Assembly: GCA_946479035.1 (NCBI GenBank)
Contig: CAMLDW010000014.1
Location: forward strand, 1 to 53,603
DNA length: 53,603 nucleotides
Reading direction: 5' to 3'
Source: an uncultured Chthonomonadaceae bacterium
Lineage (GTDB): Bacteria > Armatimonadota > Fimbriimonadia > Fimbriimonadales > Fimbriimonadaceae
Numbering within the stretch: position 1 is the first letter of the stretch; every line of letters begins with the position of its first letter. A program made the position numbers and the translations under genes. This document shows positions 43,171-51,423 of this stretch, piece by piece. The notes beneath the pieces are model-generated. The model saw only the letters and a list, made by a program, of their open reading frames with translations. It made no database searches and was not told where the DNA came from.

Positions 43171-43185
43171 CGGTTCCCGGAACCG
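43171..43185. promoter_or_regulatory. Inverted repeat with GGTTC/GAACC half-sites
   Basis: CGGTTCC-C-GGAACCG is a perfect seven-base inverted repeat lying between the glmS stop and the WbaP-like gene, 59 bases upstream of its -10-like box. It uses the same half-sites as the operator candidate at 37475-37495, though with three rather than four central bases. Confidence 0.4.
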
Positions 43186-43201
43186 GCAAGACTGCCTGCA
43201 C

Positions 43202-45031
43202 CTATTCGACGGTCACAGACTTCGCCAGGTTCCGCGGCTGGTCGATTTCGCACCCCCGCTCCCGGGCCATGTGGTACGCAAAAAGCTGCATCGGCGCGAT
43301 CGTCAGGAGCGCGTTGAGGTACGCGTTCCCTGTCTGCGGGATTCTAAGGACCGTGTCCGCAACGCCCGCCAGCATCGTGTCGTCCGCCGTCGTCAGCGCG
43401 ATCGCGTGCCCTCCCCGAGCCTGCACCTCCTTGATGTTGCTCGCGAGCTTCTCGCGCACGTCCGCATCCGTCGCGCCAAAGATCACTGGTATCCCCGGCT
43501 CGATCAGAGCGAGCGGCCCGTGCTTCATCTCGCCGGCCGGGCACTCCTGCGTCGGGATGTAAGCGATCTCCTTGAGCTTCAGCGCCCCCTCCAAGGAAAG
43601 GCTCGCGTCCGCCCCGCGCCCCAAGAAGAACACGAGCCGAGCGTCCTTGAACTTCTTGGCGAGCTCCTTGGCCGGCGCCTCGGTACCGATCGCCTCCTCC
43701 AACTGCTCGCCGAAGCGCCGCAGAGCGCCGACGTGCTCCTTGATCCGCACGCCAGGCATCTCGCGCACCTGTGCCACGTACAGCGCCAAGAGGAACAGAG
43801 TCAGGACCTGCGCTGTGTACGCCTTCGTGCTCGCGACGCAGATCTCCGGCCCCGCCTGCGTGAACAGCACCTTGTCGCACTCCCGCGCGATGCTCGAGCC
43901 AACCACGTTCACGATCCCCAGCGTCCGGATCCGCCGCGACTTGCACAGCCGCAGCGCAGCCAAAGAGTCCGCCGTCTCGCCGCTCTGGCTAACAAAGATC
44001 GCCAACGAACGCGGCGACAGCACCGGGTCGCCATAGCGGAACTCGCTCGAATAAAAAACGTCCGTCGGCAGCCGCAGGATCCGCTCGAAGAAGAACTTCG
44101 CCATTAGCCCCGCGTGGTAGGCCGTCCCGCAAGCGATGATGTTTACGCGGTCGATGTCTTGGAACACGTGCTCGCTGAACACCTGCTCCAGCGTAACCCT
44201 GTCTTCCTTCGAGAGCCGCCCGGCGAGGCACTGGTGAACGACCTCCGGCTGCTCGTGGATCTCTTTGAGCATGAAGTGCTCGTACCCGCCCTTCTCTGCA
44301 GCTGCCACGTCCCAGTCCGCGACGAAAGGCTTCGCCTCCATCACCGATCCGTTCACGTCCGTCACCGCAAGACCGCCCGTCGTCAGCACCGCCACCTGCC
44401 CGCTCTCCAGCACCACCACGTTGCGCGTGTAGGGCAGCAGCGCAGGGATGTCGCTCGCCAAAAAAGTCTCGCCCTCGCCGAGCCCCACGATCAGCGGGCT
44501 CGCTGCGCGCACGGCCACGATCTTGCCCGGCTCGTCCGCGCTCGCGACCACGAACGCGTACGCTCCGCGCATCTGCCTCACCGCGCGCCGCACCGCCTCC
44601 TCCAGCGGCACCCCCTTGTCGTACTCCTTCCCGATCAGGTGCGCCGCTACCTCAGTGTCCGTCTCGCTCTGGAACACGTGCCCCTCGCGCACCAGGCCCT
44701 CCTTGATCTCCAAATAGTTCTCGACGATCCCGTTGTGGATCAGCGCGATCCGCCCCGACTGGTCCGAATGCGGGTGCGCGTTGATGTCCGTCGGCGCCCC
44801 GTGCGTCGCCCAGCGCGAGTGCGCGATCGCCATGTGCGAGTGCGGCAGCCCGGTCGCAAAGAGCCCCACCAGCTCCGAGAGCTTCCCAGCCCGCTTGATC
44901 GTCTTCAGCGCCTCGCCGTTCCGGTAGGCGACGCCCGCGCTGTCGTAGCCGCGGTACTCGAGCCGTTTCAGCTGGTCGAGCACGACTTCGACCGCGTTCC
45001 TCGGCCCTACGTAGCCTGCAATGCCGCACAC
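43202..45031 (-). CDS. glmS: Glutamine--fructose-6-phosphate aminotransferase (isomerizing)
   Basis: The 609-residue enzyme makes glucosamine-6-phosphate, the precursor of UDP-GlcNAc for peptidoglycan and polysaccharides. The N-terminal glutaminase has C2 as nucleophile (MCGIAGYVG), RLEYRGYDSAG, HSRWATHG and IHNGIVEN; two SIS isomerase domains follow (ACGTAYHAGL, SQSGETADS, and in the second FLGRGADASLSLEGALKLKE), ending PRNLAKSVTVE as in all GlmS. The GTG start is fixed because C2 must be the first residue of the mature enzyme. It lies upstream of the WbaP-like gene and divergent from the UbiA gene; no glmS ribozyme is visible in the 45-base leader. Confidence 0.97.
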   Translation of the reverse strand: MCGIAGYVGPRNAVEVVLDQLKRLEYRGYDSAGVAYRNGEALKTIKRAGKLSELVGLFATGLPHSHMAIAHSRWATHGAPTDINAHPHSDQSGRIALIHNGIVENYLEIKEGLVREGHVFQSETDTEVAAHLIGKEYDKGVPLEEAVRRAVRQMRGAYAFVVASADEPGKIVAVRAASPLIVGLGEGETFLASDIPALLPYTRNVVVLESGQVAVLTTGGLAVTDVNGSVMEAKPFVADWDVAAAEKGGYEHFMLKEIHEQPEVVHQCLAGRLSKEDRVTLEQVFSEHVFQDIDRVNIIACGTAYHAGLMAKFFFERILRLPTDVFYSSEFRYGDPVLSPRSLAIFVSQSGETADSLAALRLCKSRRIRTLGIVNVVGSSIARECDKVLFTQAGPEICVASTKAYTAQVLTLFLLALYVAQVREMPGVRIKEHVGALRRFGEQLEEAIGTEAPAKELAKKFKDARLVFFLGRGADASLSLEGALKLKEIAYIPTQECPAGEMKHGPLALIEPGIPVIFGATDADVREKLASNIKEVQARGGHAIALTTADDTMLAGVADTVLRIPQTGNAYLNALLTIAPMQLFAYHMARERGCEIDQPRNLAKSVTVE

Positions 45032-45075
45032 GCCTTCGATTTTGACACACCCTGGGGATACAATCAGCCGGACCC

Positions 45076-45978
45076 TTGAAACCGCTCGCCATCGTTCGCC
45101 TGCTCCGCATCAGACAGTGGACCAAGAACCTCCTCGTGTTCGCGGCCCTCATCTTCGCGCACGAGTACGGCAGCGCGACAAAGGTCCAGCTCGCGGTCGT
45201 CGCCTTCTTCGCGACCTGCATGTTCAGCTCGTCCGTCTATGCGCTCAACGACGTGCTCGACGCCGAGCGGGACCGCGCACACCCCAGCAAGAGAAAGCGT
45301 CCCGTCGCCTCCGGAGAGGTCTCACAAGCCCTCGCCCTCGGCGTCTCCCTCGCGGCGCTCCTCGTCGGAACGTTGCTCGGCGCGTTCGTCGGGCCGAGCT
45401 ACCTCGGCGGGCTCTTCGGCTACCTCGCGCTCCAGCTTCTCTACAACTTCGGACTCAAGCGCGTCCCAGTCGTCGACGTGATGGTCGTCAGCACCGGGTT
45501 CGTCCTGCGCGCCGCCCTCGGCGCCGTCGCGATATCCGCCGTCATCTCCGGATGGCTCCTCTTCTGCACCGGCATGCTCGCCCTTCTCCTTGCCAGCGCC
45601 AAGCGCCGCCACGAGTTCCTTCTTCTCGGCGTTTCGCGGGGCGAGAGCCGCGACGCGCTCCTGGGCTATACGCGCGAGTCGCTCGACGCCATGGTCGTGT
45701 TCTCCGCTGGCGTCGCGGCCATCGCATACGGCATCTACGCGATCGAGAGCGACACCGCGCACGAGTACCCGTCCCTCATCCTCACCGTCCCGTTCGTCGT
45801 GTTCGGCGTCCTGCGCTATCTCTACGCCACGTTCGCGCTCGATGCCAGCGGCGAGCCCGAGAGCGTCCTCCTCACCGACTGGCAGACCATCGCAGCGGTC
45901 GTGCTCTTCCTCGCTGCCGCGTTCTACGCGCTCAGCGGCTACGACATCCCGTTCGTCACCATGCCCGTCCGCGGCTGA
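45076..45978 (+). CDS. UbiA-family prenyltransferase, decaprenyl-phosphate phosphoribosyltransferase-like
   Basis: The 300-residue membrane protein has eight to nine helices and the UbiA aspartate motif in the form NDVLDAERDRAHPSKRKRP at about 58-76. The HPxKxxRP ending is characteristic of DPPR synthases (mycobacterial Rv3806c type), which join phosphoribose diphosphate to polyprenyl phosphate for arabinose donors. A second motif, around LASAKRRHEFLLLG, is also family-like. The enzyme may thus make a lipid-linked pentose; no DprE1/DprE2 is in the window. The TTG start follows a TACAAT box (45059-45064) by 11 bases. Confidence 0.83.
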   Translation: MKPLAIVRLLRIRQWTKNLLVFAALIFAHEYGSATKVQLAVVAFFATCMFSSSVYALNDVLDAERDRAHPSKRKRPVASGEVSQALALGVSLAALLVGTLLGAFVGPSYLGGLFGYLALQLLYNFGLKRVPVVDVMVVSTGFVLRAALGAVAISAVISGWLLFCTGMLALLLASAKRRHEFLLLGVSRGESRDALLGYTRESLDAMVVFSAGVAAIAYGIYAIESDTAHEYPSLILTVPFVVFGVLRYLYATFALDASGEPESVLLTDWQTIAAVVLFLAAAFYALSGYDIPFVTMPVRG

Positions 45979-45993
45979 ACGCCGCGCTCCTGG

Positions 45994-45999
45994 TACATT
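45994..45999 (+). promoter_or_regulatory. -10 box (TACATT) of ugd
   Basis: TACATT ends seven bases before the ugd ATG at 46007, with no Shine-Dalgarno sequence between, in the 28-base gap after the UbiA gene. It suggests leaderless transcription separate from the upstream gene. Confidence 0.5.
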
Positions 46000-46006
46000 C
46001 AGCCGG

Positions 46007-47320
46007 ATGAAAGTCGCGGTCGTCGGAACGGGCTACGTCGGCCTTCCAACGGGCGTCGTCCTCGCCGACGTCGGCCACGAAGTCGTCTGCATCGACCGCG
46101 ACGAAGAAAAGCTCAAGAGGATCGAAAAGGGCGAGTCGCCGATCTACGAGCCCGGCCTCGAAGAAGTGCTAAAGCAGGTCCTCGCTACGGGCCGCTTCCG
46201 CACCTGCAGCTCGATCCAAGAAGGCATCCAAGGCGCCGAGGTTGTGTTCATCGCCGTCGGCACTCCGCAGGGAAAGGACGGCATGCCCGACATGACGCAA
46301 GTGATCGGAGCCGCGAAAGAGATCGGCAGGGCCCTCACAAGCAAGGTCGTCGTCGTCAACAAGTCCACCGTTCCAGTCGGGAGCGGCGAACTCGTCGAGC
46401 GCACGATCCGCGAGCAGGGCGCTGACCCGGGACTCTTCGAGGTCGTCAGCAACCCCGAGTTCCTGCGCGAGGGATCCGCCATCGCCGACTCTCAAAAGCC
46501 CGACCGCCTCGTCATCGGCGCGGGCACGCAGCACGCGGCCGAAAAGCTCAAGGAGCTCTACAAGTGGGCTGGCTGCCCCGTGTTCGTCACGGACGTCAAG
46601 AGCGCCGAGCTCATCAAGTACGCCAGCAACAGCTTCCTCGCCACCAAGATCAGTTTCATCAACGCGCTCAGCCGCGTATGTGAGCTTTCCGGCGCCGACG
46701 TCGCAGACGTCGCCGCGGGCATGGGCATGGACTCGCGCATCGGCGCGGACTTCCTCCGGGCCGGCCTCGGCTGGGGCGGCAGTTGCTTTCCCAAGGACGT
46801 CTCCGCGCTCATCGCGCAGTCGCAGGGCCTCGGATACGACTTCGCGATCCTTCGCGCGAGCAGGCAGACAAACGACGAACAGGTCGTCCGTTTCATGTCC
46901 CGAGTCTCAAAGACCCTCGGTGGCTTTAAAGGAAAGACCGTCGCGCTGCTCGGGCTCTCCTTCAAACCGAACACCGACGACGTGCGCGACGCCAAGTCGC
47001 TCGACATCATCGCGACGCTTCTCAAGGAAGGCGCGAGCGTCCGCGCCTACGACCCCGTCGCCATGCACGCGACCAAGTCGCTCTTTCCCCAGGTCTCATA
47101 CGCGAGGGACGCCTACGACGCGGCCAAAGACGCCGACGCGGTCGTCCTCGTAACAGAATGGAAGGAGTTCGCGGCGATCGACCTCAAGAGGCTCGCTTCT
47201 GCAATGAAGGGCCGTGCGCTCTTCGACGGCAGGCGCCTCTTCGACCCGCGCGCCGCCAAAGAGGCTGGCTTCACCTACGTCCGAGTCGGCAGCCAAGGAG
47301 CTCCGGAACAAAACCGGTAA
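46007..47320 (+). CDS. ugd: UDP-glucose 6-dehydrogenase
   Basis: The 437-residue enzyme oxidises UDP-glucose to UDP-glucuronate using two NAD+. The N-terminal NAD motif is GTGYVGLPTG at 7-16, with GTPQGKDG and VVNKSTVPVG next; the catalytic cysteine is C260 in GWGGSCFPKD; the C-terminal UDP-binding part has LLGLSFKPNTDDVRD. Length is standard. It supplies glucuronic acid, and through it pentoses, for the polysaccharide. The start is fixed by the conserved KVAVVGTGYVG N-terminus and a -10 box seven bases upstream. Confidence 0.96.
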   Translation: MKVAVVGTGYVGLPTGVVLADVGHEVVCIDRDEEKLKRIEKGESPIYEPGLEEVLKQVLATGRFRTCSSIQEGIQGAEVVFIAVGTPQGKDGMPDMTQVIGAAKEIGRALTSKVVVVNKSTVPVGSGELVERTIREQGADPGLFEVVSNPEFLREGSAIADSQKPDRLVIGAGTQHAAEKLKELYKWAGCPVFVTDVKSAELIKYASNSFLATKISFINALSRVCELSGADVADVAAGMGMDSRIGADFLRAGLGWGGSCFPKDVSALIAQSQGLGYDFAILRASRQTNDEQVVRFMSRVSKTLGGFKGKTVALLGLSFKPNTDDVRDAKSLDIIATLLKEGASVRAYDPVAMHATKSLFPQVSYARDAYDAAKDADAVVLVTEWKEFAAIDLKRLASAMKGRALFDGRRLFDPRAAKEAGFTYVRVGSQGAPEQNR

Positions 47321-47323
47321 CCT
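47318..47323 (+). promoter_or_regulatory. -10-like box (TAACCT) of nrnA overlapping the ugd stop
   Basis: TAACCT includes the TAA stop of ugd and ends eight bases before the TTG start of nrnA at 47332. No Shine-Dalgarno sequence is present, so nrnA may also be leaderless. Confidence 0.4.
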
Positions 47324-47331
47324 AGCCCCAG

Positions 47332-48330
47332 TTGAACGACCCGCTCCGTTCCCAAGCCGAGATCCGCCCCATGCTCCCAGTCCTCCTGCGCGAACTCCGC
47401 GCCGCAAAGGGAGTGATCGTCGGCACCCACCTCCACCCCGATGGCGACGCCGTCGGCGCCGCGCTCGCCATGTCGCACGTCCTCGACCAGCTCGAGGTCG
47501 AGCACGAGGTCCTCTGCAACGACCCCCCGCCCTACTACCTCAAGTTCCTGCCGGGCTCCGAGAGGTTCAAGCAGCAGCCCAAAGGAGAGGCCGCAAGCCT
47601 CGGCGTCCTGCTCGACCTCGAAGCGCGCAGCCGCCTCGGTTCTGTCGCAAAGTTCTTCGAAAAGTGCCCGCGCACAGTCGTCATCGACCATCACGTCCCC
47701 GCCGAGTCGCCCGGCGACCTCCGCATCGTCCACGTCCATTCGCCCGCGACCTGCAGCATCCTCCTCGACCTCTTCGTGGACAGCGAGATCGAGGTCACGC
47801 CGCAGATCGCTGACTGCCTTCTCACCGGAATCCTCACCGACACTGGCAACTTCCGCTATCCCAACACAGACGCCCACTCGCTGCACGCCGCCGGCTACCT
47901 CCTCGAAAAAGGCGCGAACCTCGCGCGCATCACTGAAGAGGTCTATATGCGAAAGGAGCTGCCCGCCGTCGTGCTCTCTGCGCGCGCCGTCCTGCGTATG
48001 AAGACCGCATGTGACGGTCGGCTCGCATGGACCACGCTTCCGCACGAGCTCTTCAAAGAAGTCGGCGCAAACGAACAGCACAGCGAGGGCATCGCCAACG
48101 AGCTGCTCACGCTCAAGGGCGTGCAGGTCGCCGTCGTCCTGCGCGAAAGCCGCCCAGGAAGGATCAAGGGCTCGCTCCGCTCGCTCGGCCCGTTCGACGT
48201 CGCATCGGTCGCGCACTCCTTCGGCGGCGGTGGACACGTCAACGCTGCGGGCATCTCCTTCAACGGCGGGCTCGAAGAGGCCGAGGACGCGCTCGTCGCG
48301 GCGCTCAAAGAATGCTTGGCCTCATCCTGA
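47332..48330 (+). CDS. nrnA: DHH/DHHA1 phosphoesterase, NrnA-like oligoribonuclease/pAp phosphatase
   Basis: The 332-residue phosphoesterase degrades short RNA (nanoRNA), 3'-phosphoadenosine 5'-phosphate or linear cyclic-dinucleotide products. The DHH domain shows HLHPDGDAVGAA (about 33-44), VIDHHVPA (DHH at 119-121) and LTGILTDTGNF; the DHHA1 domain ends with FGGGGHVNAAGISF. The TTG start at 47332 is supported by a hexamer eight bases upstream. The stop overlaps truB by 19 bases. The nrnA-truB order is widespread in bacteria, where it often follows infB and rbfA; those are not seen here. Confidence 0.92.
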   Translation: MNDPLRSQAEIRPMLPVLLRELRAAKGVIVGTHLHPDGDAVGAALAMSHVLDQLEVEHEVLCNDPPPYYLKFLPGSERFKQQPKGEAASLGVLLDLEARSRLGSVAKFFEKCPRTVVIDHHVPAESPGDLRIVHVHSPATCSILLDLFVDSEIEVTPQIADCLLTGILTDTGNFRYPNTDAHSLHAAGYLLEKGANLARITEEVYMRKELPAVVLSARAVLRMKTACDGRLAWTTLPHELFKEVGANEQHSEGIANELLTLKGVQVAVVLRESRPGRIKGSLRSLGPFDVASVAHSFGGGGHVNAAGISFNGGLEEAEDALVAALKECLASS

Positions 48331-49247
48331 TCGACAAGCCCGCCGGCGTCACGTCGCACGACGTCGTCTACCGCGTCCGCAAGAGCCTCGGCACCAAGAA
48401 GGTCGGACACGCCGGCACCCTCGACCCGCTCGCCACAGGGCTCCTCGTCGTCGCAGTCGGCGCCGCCACTCGGTTCCTTCGCTACCTGGCCCTTGATCCA
48501 AAGCGATACGACTTCTCCGTCAAGTTCGGCGAAGAGACCGACACCTACGACAAGGACGGCCAGGTCGTCGCGGTGCGCACGGTCCCAGAAGACCTGAAGG
48601 CCCAGATCGAGCGCCTTCTTCCGTCGTTCGTTGGAGACATCGAACAGCTCCCGCCCATGTACAGCGCGGTCAAGAAGGACGGCCTCCCGCTCTACAAGTA
48701 CGCCAGGAAGGGCCAGGACGTCGAGCGCGCGGCCCGCACGGTCACGGTCCACTCTCTCGAGCTTCTAAGTCCGGGTGCCCCGGTCTGGCCGCGCCAACCT
48801 TCCAAAACCACCGGCCAAGAATCCGAAGCGGCAGACCGGGAACTCCTGACCTTTCGTTGTGTCTGTTCGACCGGCACCTACGTCCGCTCCATCGCCCACG
48901 ACCTCGGCCAGGCGATCGGCTGCGGCGCGCACGTAGTCGCGCTCGACCGCACCGCAGTCGGGCGCTTCCACAAGGAACGGGCCGTCGGCCTCGACGATAT
49001 CACCGCAAAGAGAATCATCCCTCTCGGCGAGGCGCTCGCCCCGATGCCGCTCATAACGGTCAAAGACGGCGCCGTCCAGGTCTTGCGGCACGGCAACGCA
49101 CTCAAGCACCCCGCGCCGCCAAACGCCGAGCGCGTCGCGATCCAGGACGAAGACGGCGAAATCGTCTGCGTCGCCAGGGTAGAAGCGAATGGGCTGCAGC
49201 CGGAGTGCGTAGTCCCAGTTGAGGAGTCGATTGGTAAAGTTCATTGA
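48312..49247 (+). CDS. truB: tRNA pseudouridine(55) synthase
   Basis: The 311-residue enzyme isomerises U55 in the T loop of tRNAs. Motif I is LILIDKPAGVTSHDVV at 4-19, the catalytic motif HAGTLDPLATG holds D38, and CSTGTYVRSIAHDLG is motif III. It is longer than the minimal family because of an inserted proline/serine-rich segment around residues 155-175 and a C-terminal PUA-like part. The ATG at 48312 lies inside nrnA and lacks a strong ribosome binding site, so translational coupling with nrnA is likely. Confidence 0.95.
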   Translation: MLGLILIDKPAGVTSHDVVYRVRKSLGTKKVGHAGTLDPLATGLLVVAVGAATRFLRYLALDPKRYDFSVKFGEETDTYDKDGQVVAVRTVPEDLKAQIERLLPSFVGDIEQLPPMYSAVKKDGLPLYKYARKGQDVERAARTVTVHSLELLSPGAPVWPRQPSKTTGQESEAADRELLTFRCVCSTGTYVRSIAHDLGQAIGCGAHVVALDRTAVGRFHKERAVGLDDITAKRIIPLGEALAPMPLITVKDGAVQVLRHGNALKHPAPPNAERVAIQDEDGEIVCVARVEANGLQPECVVPVEESIGKVH

Positions 49248-49761
49248 CGGCGCACAAAGGTCGAGGCTCACGGGCCAGCTCGCCTGGTTCCTCGCCTGGG
49301 CCGGCGTCACGGCGGTAGGGCTCGTGCTCCGCCCGAGTGCGGCGCTGCACGGCACCCACCAAGAGCTCGGACTCCCGCCTTGCCCCAGCGTCGCGCTCTT
49401 CGACCGCCCCTGCTTCGGCTGCGGCATGACCACGAGCTTCACCGCCCTGCTCCACCTCGATTTCGCGACCGCCTTCCGTGCACACCCTTTCGGGCCGCTC
49501 TTCTACTTCCTCTTTACTGCCTCGGCCCTCGCGTGCGGCTACGGTTGGTGGAAGGGCAAGTACCTTGACACGAGCTCTAAGGCGTTCAACCGCGTCATGG
49601 TCGTGATCACGGTCGCGTTCGTCGCGTTCGGCATCGGCCGCTTCGCGACCGTGAAGTACAACTCCGACGAGTACGCGCTCTCCCAGTTCGCCAAGCGCCT
49701 ACGGGACGGCGAACAGGGTCGGCAGACCGCCCGTGTGCCAGAAAAGGACGCGCCCCGTTAG
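49231..49761 (+). CDS. DUF2752 membrane protein
   Basis: The 176-residue protein has three hydrophobic helices and, between the first two, the DUF2752 motif DRPCFGCGMTTSF (the CxxC pair is typical and sits next to the membrane). The function of this family is unknown; it is widespread as small inner-membrane proteins. The TTG start at 49231 has GAGGAG four bases upstream and overlaps truB by 17 bases; the TTG at 49219 has no such site. The last 63 bases overlap the convergent desulfhydrase gene. Confidence 0.82.
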   Translation: MVKFIDGAQRSRLTGQLAWFLAWAGVTAVGLVLRPSAALHGTHQELGLPPCPSVALFDRPCFGCGMTTSFTALLHLDFATAFRAHPFGPLFYFLFTASALACGYGWWKGKYLDTSSKAFNRVMVVITVAFVAFGIGRFATVKYNSDEYALSQFAKRLRDGEQGRQTARVPEKDAPR

Positions 49762-50670
49762 CTCGCCCTTGCCCGCCAGATCGAGCAGCCCTGCGAACGC
49801 CTTGCCCGTGTAGATCGGGTCGAGCAGGATTCCCTCTTTCTGCGCAAGCCACGCGATCGCCGCGTCACCTTCCGGCGAAGGCACTCCGTACCCCGCACCG
49901 ACATACCCGGTGCGAAAGTCGAACTCCTCCTTCACCATTAGTCGGTCGAGCCCCGTGATCTGGTCGAGCCCGACCGCGATCGCCCACAGGTCGTTCGCCA
50001 GCTCCGGCTCCGGATCGCAACTGATCCCCACGACGCGCGTCGCTGTGCCGTGGAAGTAGTAGCCGAGCCCCGCCTGCGTCGATCCGCTGCTCGTCGCGAC
50101 GACGATCGAATCGAACGGGTCGCGCGCCTGCGCCGCCAGCTCTTGCCCGGCCATGTAAAAGCCGTACGCCCCCAGCGGCGTGCTTCCGCCGATCGGCAGC
50201 AGAACGGACTTCTTCCCCGCTGCCGAGTGCTCGTCGGCGATCGCTTGCGCGTGCGCCGACAGGACCTCCCAGTCGTCGTCGGGGAACACGCGCATCTCCA
50301 GCCCGAACATTTCATCGAGCACGCGGTTGCCGCCGTGCGCGACGCTCCGTCCCGCCGGCTTGCCGCACCCCCGGTCGTAAGGCAGTTCCATCGCTGCGGC
50401 GACGCAACGCACGCCGAACATCGCGCACGCGCAAGCGAGCTGCCGCAGGAAGTTCGACTGCGTCGAGCCCGACGAGACCACCACCTCCGCCCCCTCGTCC
50501 AGCGCCTGCGCGATCAGGTACTCCAGCTTGCGCCCCTTGTTCCCTCCGCCCGCGAACCCAGTCAGGTCGTCGCGCTTGATCCAAAGGTCCACGCCCAGGT
50601 CGCGCGAGGCGCGCGCCAGCCGGTGCAGCGGCGTCGGCAGGGCGACGAGCGGGACGCGGGACGGGGCCAT
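49699..50670 (-). CDS. D-cysteine desulfhydrase / ACC deaminase-like PLP enzyme
   Basis: The 323-residue fold-type II PLP enzyme resembles DcyD and 1-aminocyclopropane-1-carboxylate deaminase. The cofactor lysine is in GGGNKGRKLEYL (about 41-52), SSGSTQSNFLRQLA is the substrate/phosphate loop, and SSGSTQAGLGYYF a second PLP-phosphate loop. It probably breaks D-cysteine or a related amino acid into pyruvate, ammonia and sulfide; D-cysteine against ACC cannot be decided here. The ATG at 50670 is preceded by TATGCT nine bases upstream. The 3' end overlaps the DUF2752 gene by 63 bases. Confidence 0.88.
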   Translation of the reverse strand: MAPSRVPLVALPTPLHRLARASRDLGVDLWIKRDDLTGFAGGGNKGRKLEYLIAQALDEGAEVVVSSGSTQSNFLRQLACACAMFGVRCVAAAMELPYDRGCGKPAGRSVAHGGNRVLDEMFGLEMRVFPDDDWEVLSAHAQAIADEHSAAGKKSVLLPIGGSTPLGAYGFYMAGQELAAQARDPFDSIVVATSSGSTQAGLGYYFHGTATRVVGISCDPEPELANDLWAIAVGLDQITGLDRLMVKEEFDFRTGYVGAGYGVPSPEGDAAIAWLAQKEGILLDPIYTGKAFAGLLDLAGKGELTGRVLFWHTGGLPTLFAVP

Positions 50671-50723
50671 GGGCGCACCAGCATACCGATCCGCGCCTTT
50701 CGCGCGTCCATACTCCAGGCGGG

Positions 50724-51302
50724 ATGGAGATCGCGGCGAAGAAGAGGCGAAGGCGAGGCATATGGCTCGGGGCCCTCGGCGCGGTCGCGATCGCGGGATT
50801 CGTGTTCGGAGCGCCGATCGTGAACGCCCTAGTCGACGCCTGGCACGCAGGCTTCTTCGAAAAGGGCCCCGCCAAGCACGCCTACGGCGGCACGAGCCTC
50901 GACAACCTCAGAGCGCTCTACCAGGCCACGCAGCTCTACTACGACGCCAACGAAGCGATGCCCGGCGCGGCGACCTGGATGGACGACCTCAAGATCTACA
51001 TCCACACCAACGACCTCAAGACCGGCGAAGAGATGAAGAAGTTCGTCAACCCTCGCCTCCCTGCCGGCGACGGAGTCTTCGGCTACGCCTTCAACTCTGC
51101 GCTGGGCGGCGCGTTCAAAGAGAACATCAAAGACCCGTCCCACACGGTCCTCATCTTCGAGTGCAAGGACACCAAGTGGAACGCAAGCGGCGACCCGGCA
51201 AAGCTCCGGCCAGACCCGGAGCTCGAAGGCGGCGACTTCGCCGTCACGGTCGATGGAAACGTCGTCCCCCTCCGGGACCTTCTCGACAAAAACTCGCCCT
51301 GA
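50724..51302 (+). CDS. Membrane-anchored prepilin-like/DUF1559-like protein
   Basis: The 192-residue protein has a basic N-terminus (KKRRRR, 6-11), one hydrophobic anchor (about 14-35) and a soluble domain of about 150 residues. The latter, with NLRALYQATQLYYDANEAMPG, VNPRLPAG and FGYAFNSALGG, resembles the C-terminal half of PulG-like and DUF1559 proteins, but there is no prepilin peptidase motif, so it would stay anchored. Function unknown. The ATG at 50724 follows a CATACT hexamer by nine bases. It is divergent from the PLP-enzyme gene. Confidence 0.7.
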   Translation: MEIAAKKRRRRGIWLGALGAVAIAGFVFGAPIVNALVDAWHAGFFEKGPAKHAYGGTSLDNLRALYQATQLYYDANEAMPGAATWMDDLKIYIHTNDLKTGEEMKKFVNPRLPAGDGVFGYAFNSALGGAFKENIKDPSHTVLIFECKDTKWNASGDPAKLRPDPELEGGDFAVTVDGNVVPLRDLLDKNSP

Positions 51303-51359
51303 GCGGCGTCGGGGAAAAACCGGCCCCAGACCCTCTCGGGAGCGCCCAGACCGCTCGGC

Positions 51360-51365
51360 TATACT
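51360..51365 (+). promoter_or_regulatory. -10 box (TATACT) upstream of the E1 gene
   Basis: TATACT lies 58 bases before the ATG at 51424, predicting an ordinary leader of about 50 bases. The leader contains GAGG and GGA elements before the start. No -35 consensus is visible. Confidence 0.5.
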
Positions 51366-51423
51366 CGAAAAACAGCGCCGGGCCCCAGCGCCTGGCCATG
51401 TTTCGACGAGGAAACACGGAACT

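Noticed and set aside
45032..45075. glmS ribozyme or riboswitch in the glmS leader
   Set aside because: The leader is only 44 bases up to the divergent start and shows none of the required structure.
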